From NCBI GenBank assembly GCA_030278955.1, contig JAOANR010000011.1:48409417-48473416 (forward strand): a stretch of DNA of 64,000 nucleotides, written 5' to 3'. Both the position numbers and the translations under genes were made by a program. Shown here in pieces: positions 19,631 to 32,401 of the stretch (position 1 is the first letter of the stretch; the number at the start of each line of letters is the position of its first letter). Below the pieces are notes generated by a model. It had not been told where the DNA came from, did not search any database, and saw only the letters and a list, made by a program, of their open reading frames with translations. The stretch comes from Hygrophila difformis (taxonomy: Eukaryota > Streptophyta > Magnoliopsida > Lamiales > Acanthaceae).

Positions 19631-22600
19631 TGTTTTCCTCTTCTTCCTCCTCAGATTTGGCATTGCACGTAGTGTCCCATTTCCAAAATTGTCTACAGAA
19701 TCATCATCATCATCATCATCACTTTGCATATTCAAAGGACTCGGTGGATTGATTTTATGAGCTTCTTCCATCCCCGGATCAGTGCTTTTTGAAGCATCAG
19801 AATTTTGTGGATCAGTTTCTGCTGTAGGGCTCAATACCTGCTGGTCCGACGACTCCATATGTTCATCCTCCTCTTCCACGCAGAATCCACCACCAGAATG
19901 AAGATAATCCTTCGATAATTGGCTCTGCTTCATAGGATCATCGTCAATTTGGATATCGTTGGTTTTAGTGGTTGTCATCTCACCCATCGTGTAAGCACCA
20001 CTGCCCATGCCCATTCCAATATCACTGCTAAGCTCATTGCCATCATTCTTCTCATTCATGCTGCCAATTGCTTCATCATCTACCAATGACTCCTTGGCAA
20101 ATATACCTGCTTTAATGCTATTTTCACTCTCCTTGTCAAGATCGTCAGATTCATCAGACACCGCATAATTTACAGTATTTCGAAGCCTCCCGGACTGAAA
20201 GTCGAACAAGAAAAGGATACAAACATAGAATTAGCAAGAGATTCTTGATTATGAATCATCATAATGGATTATTGATTTCATACAACTTACCCTTCGTACT
20301 TCTTGAGATTCTTCTGTTCTGTCAACTTGCATTTCTTCATCCGTTTCGCTACTGCTTCTCACATTGTAGCTGTTCTCAGCAACAGCAGTAGAATTCTTTT
20401 TCCTCCTACCTCTCCCACTTTGTTGTCCTTTGCCTTCTCCTCTGTTTCTTCCTCTAGATTTCTTACTAGTCGGTTTCTCCATGGAATTATTTTGATTGTT
20501 GGAGAAAGTAGCATTGATCACTGTTGAATCTACTCCAGATTGAGTTGCTTCATCTTCACAATGCTTCACTTTTCTTTTCTTTCTACCTCCAGATTTCGGT
20601 GGCCTCATCTCATCCATCAATTCAGTAGATTTAGCCACTCCCATGCCTTTGACAGCCTTTTTTATTCTCTTGCTTCGAATTTTTGCAAATCTTTCATTGA
20701 ATGAGTAAAATGCTTCCAACCTCAATTGTGTCTATATCAACCAAACCAACCAAGGCAGAGAGAGAAAAGAGCAGTTACGCAGAGGCTCGATTCCTAATTT
20801 AAATAATAAAACATACACCGCAAGTGTGCATGTCTGGGCTAAAGAGTGAACGGTGATATACTCACCTCATGTTTGTTGTACTCTTTCAAAACTGGTAATA
20901 ACAATTCATCAGCTTTCGCTGCATTCCATCCAATCTTCTCCCAGCACAATCTATAACACACTTAATGAGATCTTTTACAGCTAGAGAATGTTAAAAACCT
21001 AGGAACGGGTAAAATTTTGGGGTTCAATGGCAGTATTCTCACATACATACAAATATAGTCATAGAACACAAACAAATAACATACAAAATTACAAATACAG
21101 TCATAGAACACAAACAAATAACAGTAGTAACTTGAAACCACTCTATTTTAGAAAACAATCAAATTTGGACATATTGCAAAGCATGATTTTTTTTTTTTGT
21201 TTCTAAACGTTACACTAAAGGACCTTGAACAAATGGAGTAGTTCAGCTAACAAGTGTAGGTAACTGCCATTTGGCGACTCTGGTGTCTATAATTCAGAAG
21301 GTTGAACACTGATTAGTTTTATATTGACACATTTTCCACTCTGTGTCTCTGTCTACCCTTCGTTTGTTTCATTTTAATATTACTTCAAAGTTTCTTTCCT
21401 TAATGAGCATTACCATTTGATTAACCATACAAAGGTAGAGGAATTCAACCAAGTTAACAGTACAAAGAATTGACTCGTTTTTCTTTTGACTATTAGACAA
21501 GAAAAATGACGTTAGTCAACTCACTTGCGAAGAACATGCAGATCTGGCTTTCCCCAAGCAAATGGTTCTGTAGACTTGTCCACTTGTGGTGAAGCATAGG
21601 CAAAAATTACAGCATCGCTTGGAAAATTTGAAGGAATATGCCAATTTTTGCTCACATTTCTCTGGAAACACAAGAAAAATTAATTTTCCAACATGCAAAG
21701 AAATGGCATAATACTTGTAATCTAGTAAAAATCTAGAGGGAAAAAGTGGGATTACATGTTTATCCATGAAAATTTGCTTTATTTTTAGGACCTCATCTGC
21801 TGGCTCAGGTACATTACTTGGGCTACTCATGTTATTCTCGGTACTCTTTGATCCTTTCGTTCTAGAGTTGCTTCCTGTTTCTGTGTCTAATTTTCCAAGA
21901 ATGGCAGGATCAGGAGATTCTATCCACTCTCGAAATTCTCTAAGACCATCTTTGTCAGGAAAGGCATTCATGACCTCAATCGCATTAACAATGCCGATAC
22001 CACTGGAAAATTGACAAACAAGTTCAGCGCACACCCCAAACCTTTCATATCACTCAAGGAAAAGTCCAAAAGCTTTCGTTACAGAAACTGATTATAAATA
22101 AAGCCAATTTCACTGTATAGAACACGAAACCAAATGGATTCTAGAATTACCTTATCCCTTCAGTGTAATCACTCCCAAGAAGGAGGGCCATGCGGATTAA
22201 TTTCTCTCGATCTAGCCCAAGTTCATTTTCAATATCCTAGAAAATAACCAACATGTCAAAAACCAAGAAGCAGATCTAATAGTCATTACAATCCTGACTT
22301 CAAGTGCGTTTGAACTTTGAATGCTCTACAGAATTATTGGACAATGTTAGTTTGCTAACGATAGCTAAGGTATAAAAAAATCACCTTCATTAGATATGTT
22401 TCTACATATTTGCGATCATCAAAGATATTTTTGTACACACTTTGTGCCCCAAACAAAAATGCATCAGAGTCATCGGTGACCACACCATCAACAAGGTTTG
22501 ACATCTCCATGAAAGCACATTGAGCTTCAGCTTCCATAGGTGCAATAATATATGGCAAGCCAAACATTTGAAGCATCTCCTAAAAGAATAAAATAAAAAA

Positions 22601-25600
22601 TTGAGTCAAACATGAGAAAATGAAAAATGAAATCAAAGTCCTTAGAAAATAGATTTCTAGTTGTGAAATGTCATCAAGGCAAGAATAGAGAAAAATAGAA
22701 AAGGTTTCATAACAATCAACATGGCTCACAATGGAAGATATAATACGATGTATACGGGTTCAAAGTGTGAGAAATCATTCAATCAACTAATAAAAAAAAA
22801 AAATCTCCGTAAAAATTCTCAAGGTATATGCTGTAACACTTTACGTCAACACCAATAATCCTCCCATGAGAAGCATATACCTGGCATTCTGCAAACATTT
22901 CACTGGTCACTGATTCTGCATTTCTCTCAAGCTTACGTTGCTCAATTCCCAGATCTTCCCGCTCCTTACCAAGAAACAAAATTTCTTCCTCTAGATGCTC
23001 CTTCAAGATTTCCTGATCTTCAATAGTGTCCGCTAAAGAAGTGTTCCGAATCAGTTCATCCTTTTCTTTCGAAACACTGCCTTGTATTTTTTCCTGGGTT
23101 AGTTCTTTTACACCATCTGGATCAGTTAAGATGTCATCGACAGAAATATCTCCATAATTCATGGTTTGGGAAGAACTATCATCTAATATCCCTGACACAA
23201 TGCTTGGAGCTCCAGTAGAGCAAGAACCAAGCAGACTCCCAGTCAGCGAATCAGTGAAGGAAGAATTCGACCCAGATCCAGAACTACCCTGCATCACCTC
23301 ACCTTTACAACTATCCACTTGCTTGTTCACTGTGTGCCCATTGCTGTCTTCATTACAAATGTCATCTGGTTGTTCCCCAGTCGTACAGAAACCCTTCCCT
23401 TCAGGAAGAGCAACTGAAGTCGATAGTGTTTTTTCAACCAAACCTCTGCTTACACCAGCATCTTGATTCGACAGTTTTCGGTCTAACTTGCTTTTGACAG
23501 GGTTGAAGTCAATGCATGCAGCAGCATCTGCTTCTTGAAAATTCATCTGTGGGATATTTGTTGGACCAAATGGTGGGCATACATCCTTTACTGGAGCCTC
23601 AACCCCCTGCTTTTCTGTTCTTTCAACCTTCTCAACAGGCTCACTAACCATGCCTAGACTTCTTTTAGACATGAAACTTTCAGGAATTCCAGCCATAGAC
23701 TTCCAGTCTTTCGTATCTACAAGACTCCTCCTAATTGCCTCCTGCAATTCGGCTTCCTCTTCGAGAGTGCCCTTTGTTACATTTTTTTCACTTTCATCTG
23801 GATATGACAATGACTCCTGAATATCTTGAAATCCATCCTCCCACTCAACTACTCCCCTATCATCCATGCTCCTTCCAGACTTGTTTGTCGTCCTTTTCTC
23901 TAAAATCCCTACTTCCCACTCATTATCTGAACCGGAATTTAAAGATTGTTTCCCTGAATCAACTTCCTCTTGCAGAGCACCCTTTATGGCATTTTTTTTG
24001 CTTTCATCCGGACAAGATGAACATTCTTGGTTATCAACAAATCCTTCCTTCCATAGAACTTCTTCCTTATCATTTATGCCCCCTTCCGACATATTGTCTG
24101 TCCTGTTCTCTATAACATCTCCGTCTTCCCACTCAATATCTGAATCAGTAGGTATAGACTGTTTTTCAGTGGCAGTGGCAGACTTATCAACGGAGAAGTC
24201 AATTACTGGATCTCCAGCAGCTAGATGAGCAAATATCTCATCATCGTTATTATCGGGTTCATGCTCTACTAGATCTTCAAACGAAATCTCAATGGAAGTT
24301 CCATTTATGACTGAAGGCTCCTGGGTCTTGTCAGCTTTATCATTCACTCCAGTTTTACTATTACTAGTATTAGTCATAATTTCCTGATGGCCTCTTGCAC
24401 ATAGGTCATCTGGAACATCATCTAGAGTTTCAGTCGTGTTGCATTCACTCCTTTTTTCCAATTCCTCAAGTTTCTCATGATCATTTTCTTTCATCAAATC
24501 TAAATTCCTCTGCAAATCCCGAGTCATACGAATTCCCAATGCTCTTAACCTACTAACCCGAACATTACCTCTCTCGTCCAGATATGTCTCTACACCTTCA
24601 GGAAATGCCTTTCCAATTTCACCATCAGCAGATCCAGCCATTTTGCCAGATCTATTAGTTTGCATAAGATTGTTAGCATCCTCCGTAGAGATATTCACCG
24701 GTGGGGGTTGACTTTGATCTGGTCTAACTTTCCCTTGTCCAACAGATGCAAGGGCTCTGATCACAAGAACAATCACATAACTTGACTTAGATTGGCTTTC
24801 ATTGAAAAATATCATATATGCTGCCACCCAAAAGCACAAATATTCAGAATATTAATTATGACCATTAAAAATGCTAAAAAGAAATAGTACGCACTGCTTA
24901 TCCCCAGTAAATGATGAGGAGAAAATAAATTCTCTATTGGCTTCAGATGCGATGCGTGAAGTTTGCATGCCTCCTATTCCCCTCCCAGCAGCAGACTTCT
25001 GCACCACATCAATCTCACGGCGGAAAGCCACTGTTTTAAGATATGCCTGTATCTGTAATTCTGAAAACCTTGCTGGAGCCTGAATCAGGTCAAAACAGAA
25101 TAAGAATCTTGTGTAATTAGCACAACAACATCCAGTTACATGAACACAATGCCAAACTTTAATGTAACTACAAATATAACGACAAAGTAATATCTTCTAG
25201 AATAATATAATATACAAGGGGTATTTTGCAAAGATAACAAGAAAAATTTGTCGGCACAAGTTTCCTTATGCTTTATGAAGCAATTATACCTTTTTCACCT
25301 TCTGATACTTTTGCCTGTTCTCTGCCATAAGTCTCTCTCTCATCTGCAATCATGAGATAGGAAGGTACTTATAAGTATTTATTTGATTGTTCTCGTTGAT
25401 GATTCAAAAAAATGAAGTTCCAGAAAAATAAGATCCAAAAAAAGAAAAACTAATGTCACCTGAACAAGGAGGTCAAGTTGCAAAGATGGAGGTAGAGCAG
25501 CCAAGACAGCAGGATCAACACTCCCTTGCATCTCCGGCTGACACACAAATTATAATAGCAGAAATGGAACTTCAGGAACAGAAACAAGATGATGGCAATA

Positions 25601-26678
25601 CTTATTTTTGTATTATTAGGTCTCTAGTTCAATAATTGAACAATATATTACGAGTATAATTTCTTCATCTTCTTCATCATCCTCTTCCCCGTCTATGAAC
25701 ATTTCACCATCAAAAACAGCAGCACCTGATGTGGTTGCATCAAAAGCAGAAGCCCCATTCTCCTCTGCAGCAAGAGAGGCTGCCAACCTTAATCAACTAG
25801 TACGGGAGTCAGAATATATTTACAATTATTCTAGGACCATAATCACCAAAAGACCAAACCGAAGAACTCACATCTCGTCTAACTGTTCTTGACTGTAACT
25901 GATGCCAGAGTTTTGAACATTAGTGGATTCCTCTCTGATGGGCCTTTTCCCTTTAACATCATTCTCCTGTCTCTGCTTCTGAAGATCCGCCGTCAATTCT
26001 TTCGCCCTCATCATCTTAAGCTATCATCAGAATTAGAAATGAAACATAAAAAATTCAAGATTAGCTAAATTCACCTTCATAGCAGACACTTACAGAAATT
26101 TCACTGCAAAATCGAGCAATAAAGTGTCAAACGAGTAACACCATTTCCCAGAACATATGATCAAGATGAAAAACCAAATGCAAAACTACATGATTTACCA
26201 TCAAGATTCCCCCAAAGATAAATATACATCAAGAAACTAAGCTAAACAACTAACGTGGTTCAGCAATAACTTCTCAGCAGTCTTTCTAATCTTAGCATGA
26301 GCATTCTCTCTCTGCCGGCGCCGAGCAATTACAGTCCGCCGTTTAAGAGCAGGCGTACCCCCATCAAACACAAAAACCGGCTTCGTCCTCAGGTACAGAA
26401 GCTTGCAAATTCGACGGAAGAATCCCAATATGTGAGCGTTCCGAACCATTTCCCCCTTTTCATCCCGCATTGCCTTCATAAATTGAATCATCCAAATACT
26501 TGCATCTACAATCAAAACAATAACAACACAAACAATTAAAAAAACAAACTTAACAAACTGAACTCGCATAATCTAGGGTTTTTCCTGTACCAATGGCAAG
26601 TTTCTTCCCCGCAAGGGTTTCAACCGATACGCGGCGACCGACAGGCGCCAGAAGCTCCCACAAACCATGGACTCCCAT
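19628..26678 (-). CDS. UVH3: DNA repair endonuclease XPG/UVH3 (ERCC5/Rad2 family), 15 exons, 1524 aa
   Basis: XPG cuts the damaged strand 3' of the lesion in nucleotide-excision repair, in the nucleus. Exons (my splice model, all GT-AG): 26678-26591, 26505-26255, 26020-25872, 25787-25652, 25537-25460, 25343-25290, 25079-24895, 24756-22881, 22579-22385, 22236-22151, 22002-21756, 21661-21525, 20950-20866, 20731-20291, 20194-19628. They sum to 4575 nt in frame. The N nuclease region begins [10 protein letters not shown] and has D30 and D77, the same numbers as human XPG. The large exon 8 (about 314-939) is the acidic spacer, with a UIM-like LQEAIRRSL near 650. The I region has E955, E957, D976 and D978, then GSDYTEGI at 1025-1032. 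A PIP-box-like QLRLEAFY lies at 1191-1198, followed by basic nuclear-localisation clusters up to the C-terminal RRKKRKT. The gene appears intact and is the parent of the fragment at 3930-6365. Confidence 0.93.
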
Positions 26679-27975
26679 CTGTTCTCGCTGTAAACCTCCT
26701 CCGCTCGAAACGTCAGTCACGATCAAAAATTCAACCACCGAACAGCGCAGGCCATTTTTGCCGCCATTAGACAGTGAACATTCCTCTCTCTCTCCTTTTG
26801 TACCATTAATTAACCGTTGACCCAGCCCAATATTATTGGGCTGGGGCCAAAGAGAAATAACAGGCCCAAAATAACTCAGGTTAATTAATTGCAGGATTTA
26901 GTTGGAGAGACAACGGACTGCTCATTTATTGGAGGTAATTAATACAGCGCGTGTAGGAGCGTGCGTGGTTGAATCCTGCAGAAGAGGCGAGGCAAAACTG
27001 GCCGCCATCGTTTTTACCAAACAACCTCTCGTGTTTATGCCTCTCCTCTGATACACCGACTCAGCACGTGCCTAAAGCTTTCATCTTTGAAACAAAACAC
27101 ACAAAAATATGTCGACATCTTTCGATTCATTCTTGAGTAGGAGGGCGTTATTATCTCTTATTGAATTAATTAAAAGAAAAAAGATAAAATAGTTTAAATT
27201 ATTTTGTACTAGTATTTTGAAGAACTATTGCTTTATTATCGCCATTTCCTCTATTTGGCATAATCAGGCTATTATTTTAGTATTTGTATTGCATCTTTAT
27301 TCGGTATTTTCACTATCCCTGGGAAGACCCTTTTCATACCCTTGATCTATCATCTATCTATCTACTGTTGCAATTCTTTGATATCATTTCTCGGCTAGGT
27401 AAATATGGATTTTTCTGTTTCAATGTTGATCTTTGCCCGTGAACTTTTTTGAAGAGGGTTTGGTTAGTTTAGTTTGGGGATTCAAATTTTGTGGTGATGT
27501 TTGTGTCCTGGGTTCTTATGGTCTTTGTTTTGGTCAGTTCTTGATTCTATGATTTGTGATGGATGTTCTTTGGATGCTATGCTTTATTTCTTAATTTCAT
27601 CAAAAGGTTGGATTTTGATCTTTCTTTTGGTTCTTGGGTTGGGGGGAATGACAAAATGCCACTATGCTGAAATGGGGATTGATCAATTTTTACTATATAG
27701 TTAAAAAAAGCCTTGAAAAGCAAGAAATTTTACTAGGAAAGTAAACTGAATCTTCTTCCGATTGACATTGCTATTTGCCATTGTAATAGTGAGATTCTTT
27801 TAGGAATTTGAAAACAAACATATTTGAAGTGATTTGGGGTGCAATTTAGGAATACCATTCTTGATTCCTTCAGTGTTATTAATTTATGGTTCTTTCTTCA
27901 TGCGTGGTGAGTGACAATCTTAACTCAGTTACTTCTCTTGTCCTCTTTTAGGCTCTTTAATAGCTAATTAAACAA
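26679..27975. promoter_or_regulatory. Divergent intergenic region between XPG and the E2 gene
   Basis: The XPG start (minus) and E2 start (plus) face away from each other across about 1.3 kb, so both promoters must lie here. A likely 5'-UTR intron of the E2 gene runs from a donor at 27399 (TAG|GTAAAT) to an acceptor at 27950-27951 (TTTTAG|GC). That would place the E2 promoter near 27000-27350. ORFs here (for example 27501-27704) fall inside that inferred intron. Confidence 0.55.
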
Positions 27976-29496
27976 ATGTCGTCTCCCAGCAAAAGGCGCG
28001 ATATGGATGTCATGAAACTGTAAGGACCTTTTGGATGATAATGCTCTCCTTGTTTACCCAAAGTAATTGATTGGTTGAGTCCATGAATTGGTTGCTAAGA
28101 TCCATCAGTATAATGTGGTTTCCTTGTTTTGGTTGTAGGATGATGAGTGACTATGTTGTGGAGACTATAAACGATGGTATCAATGAGTTCAATGTGCTAT
28201 TTCATGGCCCAAAAGAAAGTAATGTGGTTGCCTTGTTTTGACTGTATTGACTTGATTAGACTTAAAAGAATGTAATGTGGTTAAAATTGATTGCTGTGAC
28301 TTGTTTGCAGGTCCTTATGAAGGTGGAGTTTGGAAAGTTCGGGTAGAGCTTCCAGACGCCTATCCATACAAGTCTCCTTCCATCGGTTTTGTGAACAAAA
28401 TTTTCCACCCAAATGTTGATGAGCTGTAAGTCTAGTTATATGACTGTTGTCCTTGGATCAATTCACCAAGATTGACCTCTCCACTTACGCCTGAAACTTG
28501 AAATTTCTTTATCATATATCTTACCGACCCTGTATAAAACTTTTACAGCCGAACAATTCTTTGGTGTGCTTATCAACATAAACTTTTTGGATGATAGGTC
28601 AGGTTCCGTATGCTTGGATGTCATTAATCAGTCATGGAGTCCAATGTTTGGTAAGTTCATCAGTTCCATAATGTTAAGTTGCTGTTTTTAACTTAGCCTT
28701 TAGGCAATGGCCAGCAATCGCATTGTGCAGCACAGATGGCCATTGTTGAAACATGTAAGGCTGTTGTTAAATCTATATGTTGTTCAATTCAACTCGCCCT
28801 GTCCTCATTGTATCCTTTAGGGTAGTGAGCCACAATGGAAGGTCTGGGGGAATAGTTAGGAATCACAGTTGCTGCATTCTTCTAGTCCTTGTTTGCTTAT
28901 TCCTTCTTGTTTTCCAATTTCGTAGTCTCTGTTGAACTCGTGCATCCTCGTTTAACTTATATCTAACTCTTAAGTCCTTTTTTAAGGCCTCGTATGAGCA
29001 TAAGCTGGTATCGCTGAGTTGGTTATGAAATTGGTTTATGCGAAGGTTTCATTGCCAATGCTACTTGATAAACATAACTAAGTGCGCGCAGATCTGTTGA
29101 ATGTGTTCGAGGTATTCCTCCCACAACTCCTACTCTATCCGAATCCATCAGATCCACTGAACGGTGATGCAGCCTCTCTGATGATGAAAGACAAGGCACA
29201 GTACGAGCAAAAAGTAAGAGGTGAGCGATCACAACATTCCTCTTGTTCTTTCCCGTGTCTTAAAATTGCTCCTAAAATTTAGAAGCATTTATGTTAGAAG
29301 ATAAGCCTGTCCCAAAACGTGATCACTCTTTTATCATGATTCGTGTAAACCAGAATACCGTGACCGGTATGCCAAGAAGGAGCACATTGACAATACCGGA
29401 GCAGACGAGAGCGACGACGAAGCAAGCAACGACGAAGATTTCAGCGACGGACGCAGCGACAGCGAGGATGAAGTGGCGGGACATGCCGATCCTTAG
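27976..29496 (+). CDS. Ubiquitin-conjugating enzyme E2, UBE2H/UBC8-like (plant UBC4/5/6 type), 6 exons, 187 aa
   Basis: It carries ubiquitin as a thioester and passes it to substrates with an E3 ligase, in cytosol and nucleus. Exons: 27976-28019, 28139-28218, 28311-28425, 28598-28650, 29092-29220, 29354-29496, all GT-AG, total 564 nt in frame. The protein starts [17 protein letters not shown]. It has the HPN motif at 74-76 and the active cysteine C85 in GSVCLDV. The [14 protein letters not shown] and [11 protein letters not shown] segments are typical of UBE2H relatives. The tail after about residue 145 is Asp/Glu/Ser-rich ([13 protein letters not shown]), as in yeast UBC8 and plant UBC4/5, and ends in HADP. 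The divergent neighbour is XPG. No breaks are seen. Confidence 0.94.
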
Positions 29497-30991
29497 GGCA
29501 TATCATCCAACTTCTGCTCATCCTTTGACATATTACATGTATTATTGGGAAAAAAAAAGTGGCTTCTTTTGTGTACATTAGAACTAGAATGCAGCTTAAG
29601 GGTCTGTAGTTGTCACTACAATCAATCCGATGTATTAGTTCCAGATTTCCATTCTAGACACTGACCAAGATAAAAATTGTAAAAATTTGCACAATGAGGC
29701 CCCAGTATATTCCTGTCTTGTGGTAATAAGCTTACAATTAGAATATCATTTGATTCTCATGACCTAATTTTCTTGCACCATTTATGTTGTCATCCTCTGC
29801 ACACAACCAATGCTTTCAACACCTACTAAATTGCCTTTACATTGAAGGCTAAGGATGAGAATCCTCTTACGTTATATAGTCCTCACAAGACACATCCCAA
29901 TATGAGCTACAAGACAAATCCATCCTCCCATCCACCATCCTTAATTCACACAAGCAATCAATGGATCTATTCCCACTTATACTCCATTGAGTGTGTTGGG
30001 ATGGCGATGCATATACAGTTTGTGGAGTGTGGAATCTCATTAACACAATTCAAGAACTTTGATTAATTAAAAGAAAAGGTAAAATATTTTGGTGGGGTTA
30101 AACTGTGCTAATCACTTTCTTAACACATAATATGGGAACTCTCATGAATCCAATCCAAGAAATTTGATTAATTGGAAAAATGAAATTCATGTGACCATGA
30201 TCATTGAATTAATTACAGAATTTCCAAATCTTGAAGACCTTTTCGCGTGAATATGTGGAATCAAAATTGTTGGGGTTGTATGATCCCAATTCCCATCCCA
30301 TATTAAGGGCCCAAGTGGGATTTTCTTTCGGCACAAGATAGGGTTCCTTGTCGGTGATTGTAAGGATTCTTTCATCATATTCATTTTTCTGCAGGAAATA
30401 AATGCAAAGGGGTTCCTTTTTGTCTTTAGTATTATCATTTGCTTTAGAAACTGGCGACGGCCCTTTCTGATTGCCTTTTTGGCTTCTCATGATGCCTTCC
30501 ATGTTTGAGTGAAAAAACACTTTTATTTTACATTTTTGTAAGATCATTACAGCCCCAAATTAGATTATTTTAGGCTTCTTGAAGCAGCTGCAGCCTGCAA
30601 GAATTGGGTCGCTGAGATCAAGGTAGGTAAGACTCAATCTTTAAAAGCTAATTACAAAATCAATCAATCATCTTTTTGGTACTACTAATTATTGAATGCG
30701 GAGTTGTTTAAGCTTCACTGTCTGAAAACATAGAAAAATGATTACTTTATTCCCACCAGGACAGGACAGGACAGGCCCGTGTTGCTGTATTCATTCATAT
30801 GCATCACACTGTTTTTTTGGCAATTTGTAGGGCTACAAATTCGATCCCCTTTTCCCCCCATTGATTGATGAAGAAAAGGACATCATCATAAGTGGCATGG
30901 TCCTATATGATTCCTCCTCCTCAAAAATGAGTGGACAACTTTCTCTATCATACATTGTACATGTTTTTATCCCTTGAGAAAGTTTTGTCTG
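29497..30991. other. Intergenic region between the E2 gene and the ATL gene
   Basis: Contains the E2 3' UTR and, at the right, the ATL promoter and 5' UTR. A minus ORF at 30209-30547 (112 codons) has no recognised domain. A short tandem AGGAC repeat lies near 30759-30775. I see no further gene. Confidence 0.45.
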
Positions 30992-32053
30992 ATGCAAGAA
31001 CAAATGCAAGGACACCAATGGTTTCAACAGAAAGATGGTGTCTTTGGCTACCCTTTCCCCCTAACCCCTTCTTCGTCGAATACCGGCGCCGCCAATTCTC
31101 ACCAAGAATCAATCCCTTCTGGTGCTCCATCTCCTCCACCTGGATCAAAACTGAGCCCTTCCATTCTTTTGATCATAGTGATTCTATCAGTTCTTTTCTT
31201 CATATCCACTCTTCTCCACTTACTCGTTAAGTTCCTAATCAAGAACGAGAACGAGTCGTCCTCCGATACGGCCAATTCAGAAGCTTCCCTGCAAAGACAG
31301 CTGCATCAGCTCTTCCATTCACCGGACACCGGTTTGGACCGAGCCTTGATCGACGCCCTGCCTTTGTTCACATACGAGGAGGTTATTGGTCCGAAGGAGC
31401 CCTTCGACTGTGCTGTCTGTTTGACCGAATTCACTTATAGTGATCAGCTGAGATTGCTGCCTATCTGTGGCCATGCTTTCCACATTAGTTGTATCGATAC
31501 TTGGCTGCTGTCGAATTCCACGTGCCCTCTTTGCAGGGGAGCTTTGCTCAATCCAGGATTGTCAAGTGAAAGCCCCGTTTTGAGAGAACCCGACTGTGGA
31601 GATAGCGGATTCTCTATTGCGCGTAAGAGAATTCAAATTGAGGAAGTTGCAAGGCACAAGGGGGGGTTTGCAGTGAGGCTTGGAAAGTTCCGAAGAATGG
31701 ATTCAGCCGGAGATGTTGAGGCGCGAGGGGAGAGCAGCTGTAGTAAACTGGATGATGGTAGAAGGTGTTACTCTATGGGTTCGTACCAATACGTTGTTGG
31801 GGATGCCGACCTCAGGGTGCCAACGTTAAGGCCCCATCATGCCACGAGTATCATTGTGCACGAAGGATCTCGACAGCCCTGTGACGATTCGGGTGAGGGG
31901 AATAGAATAGGCATCGGAGCAAAGACCGATAGCTATTCAGTCTCGAAGATTTGGTTGTGGTCGAAAAAGGAGAAATTCATCATCAGGGGCTCCCCAGAGG
32001 CTCATATGGAGAATCCATCTTCTACTTGGATGCATAGAACACAAGGGATTTGA
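30992..32053 (+). CDS. ATL-family RING-H2 E3 ubiquitin ligase (ATL46-like), 353 aa, intronless
   Basis: ATL proteins are membrane-anchored E3 ligases that take ubiquitin from an E2. The frame is open slightly upstream, but 30992 is the first in-frame ATG. Residues 22-55 are Ser/Pro-rich. A single membrane segment covers about 55-80 (SILLIIVILSVLFFIS...). The GLD motif is at 114-116 followed by the conserved LIDALPLFTYEE. The RING-H2 finger spans 140-181: C140, C143, C159, H161, H164, C167, C178, C181, with the proline after the seventh ligand (CPLC) and W171 expected for E2 binding. The C-terminal half is long and polar with conserved FAVRLGKFRRMDS and KIWLWSKKEKF segments seen in the ATL46/47/65 branch. 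Lack of introns fits the family. The branch assignment is from memory of these motifs. Confidence 0.92.
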   Translation: MQEQMQGHQWFQQKDGVFGYPFPLTPSSSNTGAANSHQESIPSGAPSPPPGSKLSPSILLIIVILSVLFFISTLLHLLVKFLIKNENESSSDTANSEASLQRQLHQLFHSPDTGLDRALIDALPLFTYEEVIGPKEPFDCAVCLTEFTYSDQLRLLPICGHAFHISCIDTWLLSNSTCPLCRGALLNPGLSSESPVLREPDCGDSGFSIARKRIQIEEVARHKGGFAVRLGKFRRMDSAGDVEARGESSCSKLDDGRRCYSMGSYQYVVGDADLRVPTLRPHHATSIIVHEGSRQPCDDSGEGNRIGIGAKTDSYSVSKIWLWSKKEKFIIRGSPEAHMENPSSTWMHRTQGI

Positions 32054-32400
32054 TGATGATAGGTGGTGTATCAATACTTGCTTCAAATTTTTTTTGTTGG
32101 GATTGTGTCTTGTTGGATTAGTGACAGTTTGGTTTCTTGTTAATTAGAGGAGATTGATTATAGGCTGTGGAAGTGTATAGGTACACCGTACATATATATA
32201 TGTGTGTTAGTTGATTGATTCCTTTAGTATTTTGTCATGTTTCGATATGTTCTATTGATCACACTTGTGGCTTCAAATCAATTTGTTCGTTTGGATGTGG
32301 TGCGGACATTAACTTGTGCCGAATTGCTAAAGAAATAAGACGTATGCATTGAATGTATAAATCTAATGATGAGGCATAACAAGCCTATAACCATGGACCT
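32054..32400. other. 3' flank of the ATL gene
   Basis: Probable ATL 3' UTR with a TATATATATGTGTG run near 32193 and AT-rich sequence. Nothing else recognised before the SWEET fragment. Confidence 0.4.
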
Positions 32401-32401
32401 T

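Noticed and set aside
23161..24228. Plus ORFs of about 100-126 codons opposite XPG exon 8
   Set aside because: Antisense shadows of a verified coding exon.
30209..30547. Minus ORF of 112 codons between the E2 and ATL genes
   Set aside because: No domain recognised and no supporting splice or promoter signal; kept only as a remark.
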